16,387 nucleotides of DNA from DATAVK01 sp036267755 (GTDB lineage Bacteria > Actinomycetota > Actinomycetes > JAFAQI01). The position numbers and the translations under genes are program-made. The number at the start of each line of letters is the position of its first letter. Position 1 is the first letter of the stretch. This document shows, piece after piece, positions 13,058 to 16,387 of the stretch. The stretch is taken from assembly GCA_036267755.1 (NCBI GenBank), contig DATAVK010000091.1, positions 1 to 16,387 on the forward strand, given 5' to 3'. The notes beneath the pieces are model-generated. The model did no database searches. It was not told where the DNA came from and saw only the letters and a list, made by a program, of their open reading frames with translations.

Positions 13058-15792
13058 GGCGCGACGAGGCCGGGACTTTGTATCGCTCCGATCGCGCCGT
13101 TGAGCGCCTGGGCGAGTTGGCTGTCGTAGGAGATCGAGTTGTAGTCGGCGATGACCTTGCGGAGGATCGGGTAGGAACTGGTGGACCCTCCAGTCGCCTG
13201 CTGGTAGATCGGCTCGACGTAGAGGAACTTCCCGGCGAGCGGGACGGTCAGCAGATTGCCGAGCAGCACCTTGGAGTGCCCGCTTCGCAGCAGGCTCAGC
13301 GCGCTGGTGATGCCTGACGTCGATTCGATATCGCTCTGCACCTGGGTCGGGCTCTCGACGGAGTTCCCGCCGGAGGGCAACTGCAGCAACGTGAAATGGC
13401 CATAGTCCGGCCCCGGTTGGGAGTCCACCGACAGGAACGCGGTGAGGTTCCGTCCGCTCAACGAGACCAGCGGCGAGGACAGCGAGTACACGGCCGGCGC
13501 GGTCCCGTCGGGTGAGAGCGTCATATAGATCGACGGCTGCGACGGGGCGCTGTTCGTGACCTTCTTGCCGACGGAGTTGATCGACGTCGTCGCGTTGACC
13601 GTCGGGTCGGTCGGGACGTTCCAGAAGTCGCTGCCGTTGTAGTACTGCTGCGGCGTCGTGTCGGGGTGGTAGCGGGTCTCCACGGTGCGCTGGACGTTGA
13701 ACAGGTCCTGCGGGTAACGCAGGTGCGGGAGCAACGCGGCCGGAATCGCACTCTGCGGCTGGACCAGGCCGGGGAACGCATTCTCCCAGGTTTCGAGCAA
13801 CGGGTCGGGTTGCGAGGCCTGGTTCCAGGCGTACAACGTGACCTTGCCGGTGTAGGCGTCCACTGTGGCCTTGACCGAGTTCCGCATGTAGTTGATCGAG
13901 GTGTTCGGTTGCGTCACGGTCGACCCGGTCGACGTGTAGGTATTGGTGGTGTCACTACGGAGGTTCTGCTGCTGCGAGTACGGATAGTTGTTCGACGTCG
14001 TGTAGCCGTCCACTACCCACAGGATCCGACCGTTGACGACCGTGGGATACACGTCGCCGTCGAGGGTGAGCCATGGCGCCACCTTGGCGACCCGCGTGCG
14101 CGGGTTGATCACGCTGAGGAGCTTGGAATCCGGGTTGATGTCCTTCGAGAACAAGAAGCTGGCGCTGCGGTACTTCAGGGCGTAGACCAGCCGACGCCAG
14201 TCGGAGCCGATCGAGATGCCGTCGCCGCCGGTGAAGGTCGACGTCTGGTCAGTGCCGGTGGTGGACGGGTGGTTGAACTCGATCGGCTTCGAGTTCGCCG
14301 GTGCACCCGCGATCGAGTACGACGTTGACAGCTGGCCGAAGTACACCTGCGGCTGGGTGACGTGCAGCGAGCCCGCGCTCGGTGACCCGGTCGGGATGAA
14401 GTCGGGTATGCCGTGGGTGGCCTTGTCGGACTCGGCGGCGACGACGCCGTACCCGTGGGTGTAGACCACGTGACGGTTCACCCAGGTCTTCTGCGAGCTG
14501 GGAAGGCCGCTGAGCGTCAACTCGCGCAGCGCGAGCACGACGTCCCGGTCCTGGCCGTCGATGTTGTAGTGGTCGACATCGAGCGTGCTCTTGAAGCCGT
14601 AGTACGACCGCTCCAGCTGCTGGAGCTGGGTGAAGGTAGCGGAAAGTCGGTTCGGGTCGAGGAGCCGGTACTGCGCGACGTTGTCGGCGTCTGAGCGGAT
14701 CGACTGTGGGCTCTCGCCAGCGGTCGTCGTCCCGGGGTAGGTCTGCGCCGTCATCTGGTCGGAGCCCAGGCCGAAGGCTGCCCGGGTCCCCGTGATGTTC
14801 CGTTGGATGTAGGGCAGCTCGAGCGTGGCGGCGCTGGGGTTGGCCCGGAATCGCTGCACCAAGCCGGGGAGCGCGACACCGAAGATGAAGGCGGCCACCG
14901 CCATCGCGCCGATCCCGACCAACAGCAGCCGGCCGCTGCGCAGGTAGGCGTTGGCGAAGAGCACCAGGGCGAGCAATCCCGCGACGACCAGCAGCACCCA
15001 CTTGCCGGGGATGGCGGCGTGGATGTCGGTGTATCCCCAGCCGTTCCCGACGCCGCGATGGGACGTATCGAGGTTCAGCATGTCGAGCCGGTAGGCGAAC
15101 ACCTTCAGCACCAGCAGCAGACCCACCAGCACGGACAGCTGGCCGAGCATGGCACGGCTCACGTGCGGCCCGGTTCCGCTACGGAGCCGGATCCCGCCGT
15201 ACAGGTATCCGGTTACCACGACTGCCACGATCGACAGCACGACGATCCGGAACAGCAGGGTCACGACGAGCCGATGGAACGGATAGATGTCGAGGTAGTA
15301 CGAGATGTCGCGGTGGTACTGCGGGTCCTTGATGTGGAACGGTACGGCGTTGCGCCACTTGAGCCAGGTCTGCCACGAGCTGTCGGCGACGTTCCCGACC
15401 GAGATCGCGAGCCATATCGTCGCTAGCGCGACCAGCCAGCCGCGGTATCGGTGCACGTGACGCTGGTAGCGCCACCGCCATCGCTGCCTCCCCCCGTCGG
15501 GTCGGTAGGGGCTTCGGAAGCGCAGCGCGAGTATCAGGTTGACCGCGATCGAGACCGCTGCCAGGCCGCCGAAGATGACGAACAGCACGGTCTCGGTCGC
15601 AAACGTGCGGGTGTAGACGGAGTGGGCATGGACGGCGTCGAACCACAGCAGCGAGGTGTAGATGCCGAGCAGGGCGCGGAGCGCGTAGAAGATGGTCAGC
15701 GCGATGACGCCCAGCACAACAGCCCAGCGGAACGCCTTGGCAAGTCTTGGAAACCGGAACGTGGGCGCAGCGTTGCCGGTCGACGATGACAC
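13051..15792 (-). CDS. UPF0182 family membrane protein
   Basis: 913 residues. Seven predicted membrane segments lie near 22-45, 66-90, 118-133, 173-197, 213-232, 264-282 and 288-310, followed by a large probably external domain (about 320-913). Family landmarks include DPQYHRDISYYLDIYPF, YIQRNITGTRAAFGL, WVNRHVVYTHGYG, VYFGQLSTSYSI and HLRYPQDLF. Function is unknown; mycobacterial homologues (Rv3193c, Rv0064) are conserved membrane proteins without an established activity. The usual length is nearer 980-1000; here the acidic or proline-rich C-terminal extension I recall from homologues is absent, the protein ending soon after LAQALNGAIG. GTG 15792 is supported by TAACCT 6 nt upstream and by the hydrophilic N-terminus before the first span. 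Confidence 0.93.
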   Translation of the reverse strand: MSSSTGNAAPTFRFPRLAKAFRWAVVLGVIALTIFYALRALLGIYTSLLWFDAVHAHSVYTRTFATETVLFVIFGGLAAVSIAVNLILALRFRSPYRPDGGRQRWRWRYQRHVHRYRGWLVALATIWLAISVGNVADSSWQTWLKWRNAVPFHIKDPQYHRDISYYLDIYPFHRLVVTLLFRIVVLSIVAVVVTGYLYGGIRLRSGTGPHVSRAMLGQLSVLVGLLLVLKVFAYRLDMLNLDTSHRGVGNGWGYTDIHAAIPGKWVLLVVAGLLALVLFANAYLRSGRLLLVGIGAMAVAAFIFGVALPGLVQRFRANPSAATLELPYIQRNITGTRAAFGLGSDQMTAQTYPGTTTAGESPQSIRSDADNVAQYRLLDPNRLSATFTQLQQLERSYYGFKSTLDVDHYNIDGQDRDVVLALRELTLSGLPSSQKTWVNRHVVYTHGYGVVAAESDKATHGIPDFIPTGSPSAGSLHVTQPQVYFGQLSTSYSIAGAPANSKPIEFNHPSTTGTDQTSTFTGGDGISIGSDWRRLVYALKYRSASFLFSKDINPDSKLLSVINPRTRVAKVAPWLTLDGDVYPTVVNGRILWVVDGYTTSNNYPYSQQQNLRSDTTNTYTSTGSTVTQPNTSINYMRNSVKATVDAYTGKVTLYAWNQASQPDPLLETWENAFPGLVQPQSAIPAALLPHLRYPQDLFNVQRTVETRYHPDTTPQQYYNGSDFWNVPTDPTVNATTSINSVGKKVTNSAPSQPSIYMTLSPDGTAPAVYSLSSPLVSLSGRNLTAFLSVDSQPGPDYGHFTLLQLPSGGNSVESPTQVQSDIESTSGITSALSLLRSGHSKVLLGNLLTVPLAGKFLYVEPIYQQATGGSTSSYPILRKVIADYNSISYDSQLAQALNGAIGAIQSPGLVAPP

Positions 15793-15798
15793 CGGCGA

Positions 15799-15804
15799 AG
15801 GTTA
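15799..15804 (-). promoter_or_regulatory. -10 box for leaderless UPF0182 mRNA
   Basis: On the minus strand TAACCT is followed by TCGCCG (6 nt) and GTG 15792. It lies in the 64-nt gap after the upstream minus-strand gene, so UPF0182 has its own promoter. Confidence 0.68.
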
Positions 15805-15856
15805 CCAACGGAACATGAAAGGCCTCTTCACCCGATGGCGGATCGGGCCGCGTGGC

Positions 15857-16387
15857 CTACTTTCGGTGCGCCGGGAACTGGACGACCTGCTGGAACGTCG
15901 GGCGGTTCTGCCAGTCGATGTTGGGCTGGGTTTCCACGCCTAGGGCGCGGAAGGCGATCGCGTCGAACTGCGGCATCGTCTCGCTCGAGTTGTTGCTCGA
16001 CGACTCGTCGTTGGCCAGCGCGGTGTCCTTGGTCCAGCTGCTCACTGTGACGGAACCGTTGACCTTCTTGAGGGCGTTGAAGGTCGCGTTCAGCGCCTTC
16101 GTGATCGCAGCGCGGCAGGACGCCGGCCCAGACGTGCACCACCGCGAGGTGATGACGGAGGTGAACCGATCGGCCGGGTGATGGCCACGTAGCTGCTGCA
16201 GGGTCTTCTGCATGTAGCCCTCCCAGCCGCCGTCGTACGAGCTGCCCAGGTGCGCGTTGCCGCTGTTCGGCGTGTTGACGAACTGCATCGGCAGGATCCC
16301 GTACCCGGGGGTGCTCGCGCCGCCGGTCGAGCCGGAGCCTGTGATGCCGGCACCGGGCTTGAGCAGCCGGTTGTACACCGCCTCGAT
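15857..16387 (-). CDS. C-terminus of a probable penicillin acylase family protein (5' part outside window)
   Basis: The frame is open through the right edge; 176 C-terminal residues are visible, starting IEAVYNRLLKPG. Features are a Gly/Ser/Thr-rich stretch, FVNTPNSGNAHLGSSYDGGWEGYMQKTLQQL, a possible disulfide pair in RWCTSGPASCRAAI, MPQFDAIAFRALGV and the ending DWQNRPTFQQVVQFPAHR. This ending resembles the terminus of large secreted actinobacterial penicillin-acylase-like Ntn hydrolases as I remember them. The catalytic Ser and the signal peptide would lie outside the window, so the assignment is tentative and enzyme activity cannot be judged. It ends 64 nt upstream of the UPF0182 start on the same strand. 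Confidence 0.6.
   Translation of the reverse strand: MEAVYNRLLKPGAGITGSGSTGGASTPGYGILPMQFVNTPNSGNAHLGSSYDGGWEGYMQKTLQQLRGHHPADRFTSVITSRWCTSGPASCRAAITKALNATFNALKKVNGSVTVSSWTKDTALANDESSSNNSSETMPQFDAIAFRALGVETQPNIDWQNRPTFQQVVQFPAHRK

Noticed and set aside
14249..15808. Alternative minus-strand frames inside UPF0182 (250 and 209 aa)
   Set aside because: Arg/Pro/Ala-rich shadows of the UPF0182 frame; the correct frame has membrane spans and family landmarks.

Overview
This is high-GC, gene-dense DNA typical of an Actinomycetota chromosome. From memory, the gene order closely follows two known loci. One is the Mycobacterium tuberculosis block groEL1-whiB3-Rv3415c-sigD-rsdA-Rv3412-guaB2-guaB3-choD-...-guaA. 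The other is the Streptomyces coelicolor block groEL1-whiD-bldM-sigma-guaB-guaB3. Having a WhiD/WhiB3-type protein next to a BldM-like response regulator favours the Streptomyces/Frankia side of the phylum over Mycobacterium, but I cannot name the genus.

Layout. Positions 1-1624 hold groEL1, missing only its first few codons. It ends in a His-rich tail and converges on whiD (1683-1976, minus) across a 15-bp-stem bidirectional terminator. A divergent intergenic region of 117 bp leads to a helical-repeat (TPR-like) protein (2094-3008) and a BldM-like regulator (3090-3713). The bldM-like gene abuts a convergent DUF5319 gene (3714-4097, minus), with no base between the two stop codons. DUF5319 diverges from guaB (4173-5663), which overlaps guaB3 (5660-6790) by 4 nt. 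After a hairpin comes an apparent three-gene operon: choD-like GMC oxidoreductase, an M20 amidohydrolase and a hutF-type formimidoylglutamate deiminase (6862-11099). guaA (11125-12705) follows with its own promoter. Next are a structured leader and an uncatalogued 59-aa CX2C/H-X4-H mini-protein (12859-13038). This converges on a UPF0182 membrane protein (13051-15792, minus) through a perfect hairpin that contains both stop codons. The window ends in the C-terminus of a probable penicillin acylase family protein (minus).

Function. guaB and guaA encode the two enzymes from IMP to GMP. guaB3 is a paralogue without the catalytic cysteine. The M20 enzyme and HutF fit the end of histidine degradation (formiminoglutamate to formylglutamate to glutamate). 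WhiD-like and BldM-like proteins are developmental or redox-type regulators.

The strongest non-coding signal is a recurring -10 box of the form TANNNT placed exactly 6 nt before an ATG or GTG at five genes on both strands (2094, 4097, 6862, 11125, 15792). This is the arrangement expected for leaderless mRNAs. The same box occurs at two more places, upstream of guaB and of the 59-aa gene, where it would give a leader instead. No tRNA, rRNA, CRISPR array, insertion sequence or phage gene was seen, and there is no gene-free stretch longer than about 300 bases.
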